DNA of 24,856 nt from JAXGTD01 sp040775095 (GTDB lineage: Bacteria > Pseudomonadota > Gammaproteobacteria > Chromatiales > Chromatiaceae), in NCBI GenBank assembly GCA_040775095.1, contig JAXGTD010000053.1:1-24856 (forward strand), read 5' to 3'. Every line of letters begins with the position of its first letter. Positions within the stretch are counted from its first letter, which is position 1. Positions 14,712 to 22,653 of this stretch are shown piece after piece. Made by a program: the position numbers and the translations under genes. The notes below the pieces were generated by a model, which saw only the letters and a program-made list of their open reading frames with translations, made no database searches and was not told where the DNA came from.

Positions 14712-14909
14712 TCAGAATCGCAGCGACAGGCAGGACAGCCCACCGTCGAGCTTTCGAGACTCGGACAGATCAACGGTGCGTACCGCGCGGCCAAGCCGTT
14801 TGACGCGCTCGCGGGTCTTGGGGAAGCCGTCGGCCAACAGCCCCCGGTTGTCGAGGCGCGGGAGGTCGGCCGGCGTGCGCTGGCAGCTCATGCCGGCGCT
14901 CAGGCTCAT
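14712..14909 (-). pseudogene. C-terminal remnant of an amidinotransferase/DDAH-like gene
   Basis: A 65-residue reading frame ends in TVDLSESRKLDGGLSCLSLRF-type sequence (residues 45-65). This closely resembles the extreme C-terminus of arginine deiminase-superfamily enzymes (dimethylarginine dimethylaminohydrolase/amidinotransferases), whose catalytic cysteine sits in the GGLxCxS motif; here it is Cys60. The segment LLADGFPKTRERVKRLG before it also fits that family. Full-length members are roughly 250-300 residues, but the upstream DNA is occupied by the end of the hydroxylase gene, so about three quarters are missing, including the guanidino-binding core. The first ATG shares a base with the hydroxylase stop (TGATG), so it could still be translated. 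I infer a deletion remnant; family assignment is from memory of the motif. Confidence 0.55.
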
Positions 14910-16126
14910 CACGCGCGTGCCAGTGGGGGGAGGCTCTTGTCCAAGCCAAGGGCCTGGTCAATGAACATGCGCTTGATGGGCGCGATCCGCTCGGCCGCGG
15001 TGAGGCCGAGGCCGCGGGCGGCGACGAGCGGCGGTATGCGGTTGCTGAACAAGCGCTTGAGCAGGTCCATTGCCGCGAGCATCAGCAGGTTGTCGCCGCG
15101 CCGGGCGCGTTCATAGCGCCGAAGGCAATGGAGAGTGCCGATGTCGCGTCCGTGCTCGCGGGCATGCCCCAGCGCATCGGTGAGCGCGGCGACATCCAGG
15201 AACCCGAGGTTGACACCCTGGCCGGCCAACGGGTGGATGGCGTGCGCGGCATCGCCGATCAGTGCCACGCGGGGGCGCAGGTACTGCTCGGCATACTGTA
15301 GGCGCAGTGGGAACGCGGCGCGTGGGCCTGCCGAGAGCACGCGCCCGAGGCGTCGATCGAAGGCCTGTTCCAGCTCGGCGGTGAACGCGACATCGTCGAG
15401 CGCGAGCAATTGCTCTGCACGGCTTTTCTCCGCCGACCAGACGATCGAGCAGCGCCCGTCGGCAAGCGGGAGGAAGGCGAGCGGGCCGGTGGGAAGGAAG
15501 CGTTGCCACGCGGTCTCACGGTGCCCGTGCTCGACCTCGACGTTTGCGACGATGGCGCGTTGGTCGTATTCCCATCCGTGGCAGGTCATGCCCAAGGATG
15601 TCCGCACGAAGGAGTCGCGGCCGTCTGCACCAATGACCAGTCTGGCCGACAGCTGCCGACCATCGTCGAGCCGGATCCAGACGCGATCACCGGCCGGATC
15701 GAGGGCCGCGACCGAGGCCGGGCAGAGCAGCGTGATCTCAGGGGACTGTTCAAGCTGTTCCCAGAGCGCGAGTTGCGTCACCCGGTTCTCGACGATATGT
15801 CCGAGATCCGGCTCGCCGATATCCGCGCTGTCGAAGTGGATGCTGCCATATCCGACCGCATCCCAGACGACCATCTCGCGATACACGCTGGCGCCGAGTT
15901 CACAGATGCGTGGCCAGGCCCCGAGCCTTTGCAGGACACGCTGGCTGGCGCGACTCAGCGCCGAGACGCGTAGGTCGATCTCGCCGGTGGGCCACTCCCG
16001 CTGGGGCGGGCGGCCTTCGATCACGGCGATGCGCCAGCCCATGCCCCGCAACGCACAGGCGAGCGCGGCGCCGACCATCGCGCCGCCGACGATGACAATG
16101 TCAAATGGCTCGCCAGGCTGACTCAT
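14909..16126 (-). CDS. UbiH/UbiI/UbiF-family FAD-dependent ubiquinone-biosynthesis hydroxylase
   Basis: A 405-residue flavoprotein monooxygenase. The FAD-binding motif VIVGGAMVG is at 11-19 with Ala in place of the third Gly. The DG motif is IGADGRDS (165-172), and the GD motif LIGDAAHAIHPLAGQGVNLGF (289-309) is intact. LGHIVENRV and the VYREMVVWD region resemble UbiI (VisC, C5 hydroxylase), while the FSNRIPPL...LGL tail resembles UbiF (C6 hydroxylase). I therefore do not assign one ring position. It would hydroxylate a polyprenyl-phenol intermediate in the membrane-associated Ubi complex. The ATG at 16126 follows GAGAGGAA with suitable spacing. A TAGAAT -10-like box at 16180-16175 on the minus strand may be its promoter. 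Confidence 0.88.
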   Translation of the reverse strand: MSQPGEPFDIVIVGGAMVGAALACALRGMGWRIAVIEGRPPQREWPTGEIDLRVSALSRASQRVLQRLGAWPRICELGASVYREMVVWDAVGYGSIHFDSADIGEPDLGHIVENRVTQLALWEQLEQSPEITLLCPASVAALDPAGDRVWIRLDDGRQLSARLVIGADGRDSFVRTSLGMTCHGWEYDQRAIVANVEVEHGHRETAWQRFLPTGPLAFLPLADGRCSIVWSAEKSRAEQLLALDDVAFTAELEQAFDRRLGRVLSAGPRAAFPLRLQYAEQYLRPRVALIGDAAHAIHPLAGQGVNLGFLDVAALTDALGHAREHGRDIGTLHCLRRYERARRGDNLLMLAAMDLLKRLFSNRIPPLVAARGLGLTAAERIAPIKRMFIDQALGLDKSLPPLARA

Positions 16127-16237
16127 TGGGGTGTTCCTCTCGTGGATTGAGGGCCCAGTGCCTCATGCTGCCGAATTCTACATGTTCAGCGAGGCGAGAA
16201 GGGCCCGCGCAATCCGAAAGGGCATTGGAGCCGACGA

Positions 16238-17674
16238 TCAGCGCTTTTTGGGTGGCAGCAGGTCGGTAATGGACCCGTGCGCCATCTCGGCGGCAAAGCA
16301 GATGGTCTCGTTCAGGGTCGGGTGCGGGTGGATGGTCATGCCGAGGTCTTCCATGTCGGCCCCCATCTCGAGTGCCAGCACGGTCTCACCGATCAGCTCG
16401 CCCGCGTTGGGTCCGACGATACCAGCCCCGAGGATACGCTTGGTGTCGGGATCGAACAGCAGCTTGGTCAGCCCCTCGTCGCGATGAATACCCAGCGCCC
16501 GGCCGCTGGCGGCCCAAGGGAACACGCCCTTTTCGTAAGCGATGCCGCGGGCCTTGGCGTCGGTTTCGGTCAGCCCCATCCAGGCCACCTCGGGATCGGT
16601 GTAAGCGACCGACGGGATGGTCATGGGGTCGAACAGCGCCGGCTCACCGGCGATGACCTCGGCGGCGACCTTGGCCTCGTGGGTCGCCTTGTGCGCCAGC
16701 ATTGGGCCACCGACGACGTCGCCAATTGCATAGATGTTGGGTACATTGGTGCGCATGTGGGCGTCGACCGGGATGAATCCGTGCTCGTCGACGTTGATGC
16801 CCGCGGTCTCGGCCCCGATCAGCTTGCCGTTGGGGCGCCGGCCCACCGCGACCAGGATCTTGTCGTAGGTCGCCTCGCCGGACTCCTTGCCCTCGAAGCT
16901 GACCTGAACGCCCTCGGAGGTTGCGCTGACGCTTGCAACCTTCGTTTGCAACAGGATTCGCTCATAGCGTTTCTTGATCACCTTTTCCAGTGCCCGCACG
17001 AGGTCGGGGTCGCAGCCGGGCATCAGCTGGTTCTGGAATTCCACCACGTCGATTCTGGCGCCAAGGGCGCTGTAAACGCTCGCCATTTCCAGGCCGATGA
17101 TCCCGCCGCCGACGATCAGCATCCGTGCCGGGATGTCGGCGATCTCCAGCGCGTCGGTGGAGTCCATGACACGCGGATCGTCGTGCGGCAGGCCCGGGAT
17201 CTTGATCGGGCTGGAGCCGACCGCGATGATGCATTGATCGAAGGCGACCGAGGACTTCCCGTCGCGGCTTTCGACGCCGATGCGATTGGGCGCCTCGAAG
17301 TGGCCCGTACCCTGCAGCACCTGTACCTTGCGCTGCTTGGCCAGCGCCGCGAGACCGTCGGTGAGCTTCTTGACCACCTTGTTCTTGCCGGCGCGCATCT
17401 TGTCCAGATCGATCCGCGGTGCATCGAAGGTGACACCCATGCCGCCGAGGGTCTTGGCCTCCTCGACGATGGCCGCGGTGTGCAGCAACGCCTTCGACGG
17501 GATGCAGCCGACATTGAGGCAGACACCCCCGAGACTGGCGTAACGCTCGATGAGCACAACGCGCTTGCCCAGGTCTGCAGCGCGAAACGCGGCCGTGTAG
17601 CCGCCGGGTCCGCCGCCGAGGACGACGACTTCGGTGCGGATGTCTTTGCTGGTGGCGGCACTGAGAGCGGTCAT
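16238..17674 (-). CDS. lpdA: dihydrolipoyl dehydrogenase (E3)
   Basis: A 478-residue flavoprotein disulfide reductase. The FAD motif GGGPGGYTAA is at 20-29 and the redox disulfide GGVCLNVGCIPSK has Cys52 and Cys57. The NAD-binding motif VGGGIIGLEMAS and the second FAD motif YAIGDVVGGPMLAHKA are present. The C-terminal His451-Glu456 pair lies in HPTLNE, with AHGSITDL following. It reoxidises dihydrolipoyl groups of AceF using NAD+. The start is the ATG at 17674 without a strong ribosome site. It is the last gene of aceE-aceF-lpdA; 119 bases with hairpins separate it from aceF, so its dosage may be tuned separately, as lpd also serves other 2-oxoacid dehydrogenases. Confidence 0.96.
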   Translation of the reverse strand: MTALSAATSKDIRTEVVVLGGGPGGYTAAFRAADLGKRVVLIERYASLGGVCLNVGCIPSKALLHTAAIVEEAKTLGGMGVTFDAPRIDLDKMRAGKNKVVKKLTDGLAALAKQRKVQVLQGTGHFEAPNRIGVESRDGKSSVAFDQCIIAVGSSPIKIPGLPHDDPRVMDSTDALEIADIPARMLIVGGGIIGLEMASVYSALGARIDVVEFQNQLMPGCDPDLVRALEKVIKKRYERILLQTKVASVSATSEGVQVSFEGKESGEATYDKILVAVGRRPNGKLIGAETAGINVDEHGFIPVDAHMRTNVPNIYAIGDVVGGPMLAHKATHEAKVAAEVIAGEPALFDPMTIPSVAYTDPEVAWMGLTETDAKARGIAYEKGVFPWAASGRALGIHRDEGLTKLLFDPDTKRILGAGIVGPNAGELIGETVLALEMGADMEDLGMTIHPHPTLNETICFAAEMAHGSITDLLPPKKR

Positions 17675-17712
17675 GGCATTCGGAAGTCCAGGCTGCGATG
17701 GGGAGGGTAAGG

Positions 17713-17747
17713 CCGATCGGCGCTTCCCGCCGACCCGACGGCGGGAA
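17713..17747 (-). repeat. hairpins in the aceF-lpdA gap
   Basis: Two inverted repeats lie side by side. TTCCCGCCG, a 6-base loop, and CGGCGGGAA form a perfect 9-bp stem (17724-17747). A 10-bp palindrome GCCGATCGGC is at 17713-17722. On the minus (coding) strand no T-run follows, so these are more likely mRNA processing or stability structures than a terminator. Confidence 0.6.
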
Positions 17748-17793
17748 ACCGGTTGGCCACGGGTTTGGCGTGCGGTTGGCAGATGGTTTCGGA

Positions 17794-19512
17794 TCAGAGC
17801 AAGAGCCGGCGGATGTCTCCCAACAGTTTGCCCAGCAATGTTGTGAAGCGCACCCCTTCGGCGCCGTCGACGACGCGATGGTCATAGGATAGCGAGAGCG
17901 GCAACAACAGTCTCGGGGCAAACGCGCTGCCATCCCAGACGGGCTGAATGCGCGAGCGCGAAACACCGAGGATCGCAACCTCCGGGGCGTTGACAATCGG
18001 CGTGAACGCGGTGCCGCCGATGCCGCCGAGACTGGAGATGGAGAAGCAACCGCCCTGCATATCGCCCGGCAGCAGCTTGCCGTCGCGCGCCTTGGCGCTC
18101 ATGACCGCCAGCTCGCGGGCGAGATCGAAGATGCCCTTTTGGTCCACGTCGCGGATGACGGGCACGACCAGGCCATTGGGGGTGTCCACGGCAACGCCGA
18201 TATGGGTGTAGTGCTTGAGGATCAAGTGCTCACCGTCTGGCGCCAGCGATGCCTTCAGCGTCGGCATCTGCGCCAGCGCGCCGGCCACGGCCTTCAGCAG
18301 GAAGGGCATGAAGGTGAGCTTGACAGCCGCCTGCTCGGCGGCTGCTTTCTGCGCCTTGCGAAACGCCTCCAGCTCGGTGATGTCGGCCTCGTCGAACTGG
18401 GTGACGTGCGGCACCGACAGCCAGCAGCGGTGCAGATGTGCGCCGCTGATGCGTTTGATGCGGGGTAGCGCCTGGGTCTCGACCCGGCCAAACCTGGCGA
18501 AATCCACCTCGGGGGCCGCCGGAAGCTGGAAGGGCAGGGCGCCCGAGGCGGGCGCCGCGCCCGCGCCAAGGGTTTGCTTGACGTACGCCTGGATATCTTC
18601 CTTGAGCACGCGCCCTTTGCGTCCGGTGCCCTTGACGCGGGCGAGGTCTACACCGAGCTCGCGGGCGAAGCGGCGCACGGCCGGGCTGGCATGGGGGGTC
18701 CGACCCTGGGCGATGGCCGCCATGTCGGCGGGGCGCGGCAATACCGGTGCCTTGCGCTGTTCGGGCTCTCCGGGTGCCCGTGCCGGTGCCTCCGGCTTGG
18801 CGGCCGCCGCCGGGGCCTGGGCCGTCTCGGCCTCTTCGGCCGAGGGTTCCGGGATCTCGCTCGCGCCCCGCGTCGCTCCCATGTCGCCCAACAGCGTGAG
18901 CAGCAGGTCGCCCTGATTCAGGCTGTCGCCGAGCTGTACGCTGATCGATTGCACCGTGCCGGCGTGGGGCGACGGGATCTCCATGGTCGCCTTGTCGCTT
19001 TCAAGGGTCAGAATCGACTGATCGACGTCGACCTGGTCGCCGACACCCACGAGGATCTCGATGACAGGGATGTCCTTGAAATCACCGATGTCGGGTAATC
19101 GGACCTCGATCTCGGTCGGCGCCGTTACCGGCTTGTCAGGGCTGCGTCCGGGCGGTGGTGAGGCCGGGGCCGAATCGCCGGGCGTTGGCGGCGGCGCGGA
19201 AGGGGTCGCCGCGACGGGGGTGGATTGTTCTGTCGGCGCGGATTCGTCCGTTTGTGTCGGCTCGCCAGCGCCGCCAGTCTCCACCGCCATCAGCGGCTTG
19301 CCTTTGCTCACCCGGTCACCCACGGCGACCTTGAGCTCCTTGACCACGCCAGCGATCGGCGAGGGGATCTCGATGCTCGCCTTGTCGCTCTCGAGCGTCA
19401 GAAGGGATTGCTCGGGCTCGATGCGGTCACCCGCCGCGACCAGGATCTCGATGATCTCGACATCGGAGAAGTCGCCGATGTCGGGAAGCAGAACGTCTTC
19501 TACGGTTGCCAC
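17794..19512 (-). CDS. aceF: pyruvate dehydrogenase dihydrolipoyllysine acetyltransferase (E2)
   Basis: A 572-residue E2 with two lipoyl domains, each carrying the modified lysine in LESDKA (Lys44 and Lys174). They are separated by Ala/Pro/Ser/Thr-rich linkers (about 80-130 and 215-265). The peripheral subunit-binding domain is at about 272-310 (TPHASPAVRRFARELGVDL). The C-terminal catalytic acetyltransferase domain has SYDHRVVDG (His545, Asp549). E. coli AceF has three lipoyl domains; two is common in other proteobacteria. The GTG start is supported by AGGAG eight bases upstream. It lies 56 bases after aceE and clearly belongs to the same operon. Confidence 0.96.
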   Translation of the reverse strand: MATVEDVLLPDIGDFSDVEIIEILVAAGDRIEPEQSLLTLESDKASIEIPSPIAGVVKELKVAVGDRVSKGKPLMAVETGGAGEPTQTDESAPTEQSTPVAATPSAPPPTPGDSAPASPPPGRSPDKPVTAPTEIEVRLPDIGDFKDIPVIEILVGVGDQVDVDQSILTLESDKATMEIPSPHAGTVQSISVQLGDSLNQGDLLLTLLGDMGATRGASEIPEPSAEEAETAQAPAAAAKPEAPARAPGEPEQRKAPVLPRPADMAAIAQGRTPHASPAVRRFARELGVDLARVKGTGRKGRVLKEDIQAYVKQTLGAGAAPASGALPFQLPAAPEVDFARFGRVETQALPRIKRISGAHLHRCWLSVPHVTQFDEADITELEAFRKAQKAAAEQAAVKLTFMPFLLKAVAGALAQMPTLKASLAPDGEHLILKHYTHIGVAVDTPNGLVVPVIRDVDQKGIFDLARELAVMSAKARDGKLLPGDMQGGCFSISSLGGIGGTAFTPIVNAPEVAILGVSRSRIQPVWDGSAFAPRLLLPLSLSYDHRVVDGAEGVRFTTLLGKLLGDIRRLLL

Positions 19513-19568
19513 GCTGAATTCTCCTGAGGCTCAATCGGATGCCAGACCACGCTTCGCGGCGGCAGCGG

Positions 19569-22217
19569 TCATTGCGTTACCGGATTGGGCTTGTCCGGAT
19601 CGATGCGGTACTTGGCGATCGCCTCGCCGACACGGGCCTTGTCGATCGTGCCCTCGTCGGCCAGCGCCTTGAGCGCGGCGACCACGATGTACCAACGGTT
19701 GACCTCGAAGAATTTGCGCAACTGGCTGCGCATATCGCTGCGACCGAAACCATCGGTACCGAGAACCCGGTAGGAGCGCGGTACGTACGGGCGGATCTGG
19801 TCGGCATAGGTGCGCATGTAGTCTGATGCCGCGACGATCGGGCCAATGGTGCCGTCGAGCTGATCGGCTACAAAACTGGTCCGAGCCTCGGCATTCGGAT
19901 GCAGCATGTTCCAACGTTCCACGTCGATTCCGTCGCGGCGCAGCTCGTTGAAGCTGGTGACACTCCAGACGTCGGCCACGATGTCGAAGTCCTGCTGTAG
20001 CAGCTCGGCCGCGGCAAGCACCTCACGCAGGATGGTGCCGCTGCCAAGCAGCTGCAGCCGCGCGTCGTCGTGGGTGCGGATGCGGTACATGCCGCGCTTG
20101 ATACCCTCCTCGGCACCTTCCGGCATCGCAGGCTGCGCATAGTTCTCGTTCATCACCGTGATGTAGTAGAAGCCGTTATGCTTCTCCTGGTACATCCGGC
20201 GCATCCCGTCCTGCACGATCACGGCCAGCTCGTAGGCATAGGCGGGGTCGTAGGCAATACAGTTCGGGATGGTCGACGCGACAAGGTGGCTGTGTCCATC
20301 CTGATGCTGCAGCCCCTCGCCGGCCAGCGTGGTGCGCCCCGCGGTGCCGCCGATCAGGAAACCCCGCGCCTGCATGTCGCCGGCGGCCCAGGCCAGATCG
20401 CCGATGCGCTGGAAACCGAACATGGAATAGTAGATGTAGAACGGGATCATTGCCTGGCCATGATTGGCATAGGCGGTGGCGGCAGCGATCCACGACGACA
20501 TGGCCCCGGCCTCGTTGATGCCCTCCTGCAGGATCTGACCCTTCTTGTCCTCACGGTAGTACATGACCTGATCGGCATCGACCGGCTCGTAGAGCTGGCC
20601 AAGCGAGGAGTAGATACCGAGTTGGCGGAACATCCCTTCCATGCCAAAGGTGCGCGCCTCGTCCGGCACGATCGGGACCACGTACTTGCCGACCTGCTTG
20701 TCGCGCACGATGATCGTCAGCAACCGGACCAGGGCCATTGTGGTGGACATCTCGCGCTCGCCGCTGGCCTCCAGCAGCGGGGCGAACGCGTCGAGGCCCG
20801 GTACGGTCAGCGCCGGTGCGCTGTCGCGTCGTGCCGGCAACGCGCCGCCAAGTGCCTCCCGACGTTCGTGCAGGTACTGCAGCTCGGGGCTGTCCGGTGG
20901 CGGCTTGTAGAACGGCGCGGCGCCGATCTGATCGTCGGAGATCGGGATATTGAAGCGGTCGCGGAAGGCCTTGAGGTTCGCCTCACCCATCTTTTTCTGT
21001 GAGTGGGTGATATTCATCCCCTCGCCGGCAACACCCATGCCGTAGCCCTTTACGGTCTTGGCCAGAATCACCGTCGGCTGGCCGTTGGCACGCATCGCCG
21101 CGGAGTAGGCCGAATAGACCTTGATCGGGTCGTGGCCACCGCGGTTCAGGCGCCAGATGTCCTCGTCGGTCATGTTGGCGACCATGTCGGCGAGCTCGGG
21201 GTATTTGCCGAAGAAGTGCTCGCGCGTGTATTTGCCGCCCTTGGCCTTATAGGCCTGGTAGTCACCGTCGACACATTCCTCCATGCGCTTGAGCAGCAAT
21301 CCCTTGCTGTCCCGTGCCAAAAGGGGATCCCAGTAGCTGCCCCAGATGACCTTCAGCACGTTCCAGCCGGCACCGCGGAACACGGCCTCGAGCTCCTGGA
21401 TGATCTTGCCATTGCCGCGCACGGGGCCATCCAGGCGCTGCAGGTTGCAGTTGACAACGAAGACCAGATTGTCGAGCCGCTCGCGGGCGGCCAGCGAGAT
21501 CGCGCCAAGGGACTCCGGCTCGTCCATCTCGCCGTCGCCGAGGAAGGCCCAGACCTTGCGGTCTCTGGTGTTGAGAATGCCCCGGTCGTTGAGGTAGCGC
21601 ATAAAGCGGGCCTGGTAGATGGCCATGATCGGCCCCAGCCCCATGGAGACGGTCGGAAACTGCCAGAACCCCGGCATCAGCCAGGGATGCGGATAAGACG
21701 GAAGCCCATTGCCGTCGACCTCCTGGCGGAAGCTGTAGAGCTGTTCCTCGCTGATGCGTCCCTCGAGAAAGGCCCGCGCATAGATTCCGGGTGCGGAGTG
21801 CCCCTGGATGAAGACCAGGTCACCGCCGTGGTCCTTGCTCGCAGCCCGGAAGAAGTGATTCAGGCCGATGTCGTAGAGCGTTGCGCTGGAGGCAAACGAC
21901 GAGATGTGCCCGCCGAGCTCGGTCGACAGCCGGTTGGCCTGCACCACCATTGCCATCGCGTTCCAACGCACCAGCGAGCGCAGGCGCCGCTCCATGGCCC
22001 GGTCACCGGGGAAACGGTCCTGTTGCTGAACGGGGATGGTGTTCAGGTAGGCCGTGTTGGCGCTGTACGGCAGATAGGCACCAGAGCGGCGGGCCTTGTC
22101 GATCAGGCGCTCGAGCAGGTAGTGCGCGCGGTCGACGCCTTCGTTCTCCAGCACGGCGTCTAGGGAGTCGAGCCACTCCTGCGTCTCTTGCGGGTCGATA
22201 TCGGGCTTGTTGGGCAT
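19569..22217 (-). CDS. aceE: pyruvate dehydrogenase E1 component, homodimeric
   Basis: An 882-residue AceE, close to the usual length of about 887. The thiamine diphosphate motif starts GDGEMDEPES at 227-236 and ends in VVNCNLQRLDGP (Asn256, Asn258). DIGLNHFFRAASKDHGGDLV, HSAPGIYARAFLEGR and GRTTLAGEGLQHQDGHSHL are typical of homodimeric E1. It decarboxylates pyruvate and acetylates the lipoyl groups of AceF, feeding acetyl-CoA to the TCA cycle. AGGAA sits seven bases before the ATG. It is the first gene of the operon; the gap upstream carries a perfect inverted repeat and a TATGAT -10 candidate. No pdhR gene is adjacent. Confidence 0.97.
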   Translation of the reverse strand: MPNKPDIDPQETQEWLDSLDAVLENEGVDRAHYLLERLIDKARRSGAYLPYSANTAYLNTIPVQQQDRFPGDRAMERRLRSLVRWNAMAMVVQANRLSTELGGHISSFASSATLYDIGLNHFFRAASKDHGGDLVFIQGHSAPGIYARAFLEGRISEEQLYSFRQEVDGNGLPSYPHPWLMPGFWQFPTVSMGLGPIMAIYQARFMRYLNDRGILNTRDRKVWAFLGDGEMDEPESLGAISLAARERLDNLVFVVNCNLQRLDGPVRGNGKIIQELEAVFRGAGWNVLKVIWGSYWDPLLARDSKGLLLKRMEECVDGDYQAYKAKGGKYTREHFFGKYPELADMVANMTDEDIWRLNRGGHDPIKVYSAYSAAMRANGQPTVILAKTVKGYGMGVAGEGMNITHSQKKMGEANLKAFRDRFNIPISDDQIGAAPFYKPPPDSPELQYLHERREALGGALPARRDSAPALTVPGLDAFAPLLEASGEREMSTTMALVRLLTIIVRDKQVGKYVVPIVPDEARTFGMEGMFRQLGIYSSLGQLYEPVDADQVMYYREDKKGQILQEGINEAGAMSSWIAAATAYANHGQAMIPFYIYYSMFGFQRIGDLAWAAGDMQARGFLIGGTAGRTTLAGEGLQHQDGHSHLVASTIPNCIAYDPAYAYELAVIVQDGMRRMYQEKHNGFYYITVMNENYAQPAMPEGAEEGIKRGMYRIRTHDDARLQLLGSGTILREVLAAAELLQQDFDIVADVWSVTSFNELRRDGIDVERWNMLHPNAEARTSFVADQLDGTIGPIVAASDYMRTYADQIRPYVPRSYRVLGTDGFGRSDMRSQLRKFFEVNRWYIVVAALKALADEGTIDKARVGEAIAKYRIDPDKPNPVTQ

Positions 22218-22318
22218 GGTCGTTCCTGAAACGGTTTAACGCGATCGGCGCCGGAGGCGATCAGATTCCTGACAAGGACGGTGTGTGGCAGGTAAGGCAC
22301 GCAAACTAACGCAGCAAA

Positions 22319-22349
22319 ATCATATTGGCAAATACTGATGATTTGCCAA
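22319..22349 (-). promoter_or_regulatory. aceE operon promoter/operator candidate with perfect inverted repeat
   Basis: TTGGCAAAT-N7-ATTTGCCAA (22325-22349) is a perfect 25-bp dyad about 110-130 bases upstream of aceE. Read on the minus strand it ends directly at TATGAT (22324-22319), a five-of-six -10 box; TTGGCA at the far arm is a five-of-six -35, but at 19-base spacing. RNA would start near 22311. A repressor bound here would block the promoter. It is not the E. coli PdhR site (ATTGGT-N3-ACCAAT), though the outer TTGG/CCAA is similar. The remaining 22350-22580 holds no gene I can support. Confidence 0.5.
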
Positions 22350-22580
22350 GCCAATGGAGCTGGTGCGTCAGACCCCGTCGGTCGGGGCCCCGCGGTGCCT
22401 GTGGGTGTGTTTTATCCGGAATCGCGCGTCGTCGCAAATGCATGTCAGGGCCACATCATCGGATGACTTGGCGGTGCGCGCGCGGCCGTCGGGGCCATTC
22501 AGAGAAACGACGCGCAAGGGTGCAGGCGCCGGTGTTGTTTCGATGGCGTTGGGGTCGGTCGCATTTGTCCTGTCCAGAAA

Positions 22581-22610
22581 CACAAAACCCCCGAAGCCGG
22601 GGGTTTTGTG
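22581..22610 (-). terminator. intrinsic terminator of the sulfur-globule-like gene
   Basis: A perfect 13-bp stem CACAAAACCCCCG / CGGGGGTTTTGTG with a 4-base loop lies 44 bases after the stop of the minus-strand gene. The minus strand shows the classic GC stem followed by TTTTGTGTTT. The sequence is symmetric enough to work on both strands. Confidence 0.88.
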
Positions 22611-22653
22611 AGGAGCCTGACCGGAACGAGCGGGTCAGGCTGGCGGTGCCGTG

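Noticed and set aside
16277..17710. Plus-strand ORF of 477 codons opposite lpdA
   Set aside because: It is an antisense shadow of lpdA caused by GC-rich codon usage; lpdA motifs are complete on the minus strand.
21003..22163. Plus-strand ORF of 386 codons opposite aceE
   Set aside because: It is an antisense shadow; aceE is intact and full length on the minus strand.
22368..22583. Minus-strand 71-codon ORF between the Met-Pro protein gene and aceE
   Set aside because: Its start lies inside the terminator hairpin, it has no ribosome site and the peptide has no recognisable features.
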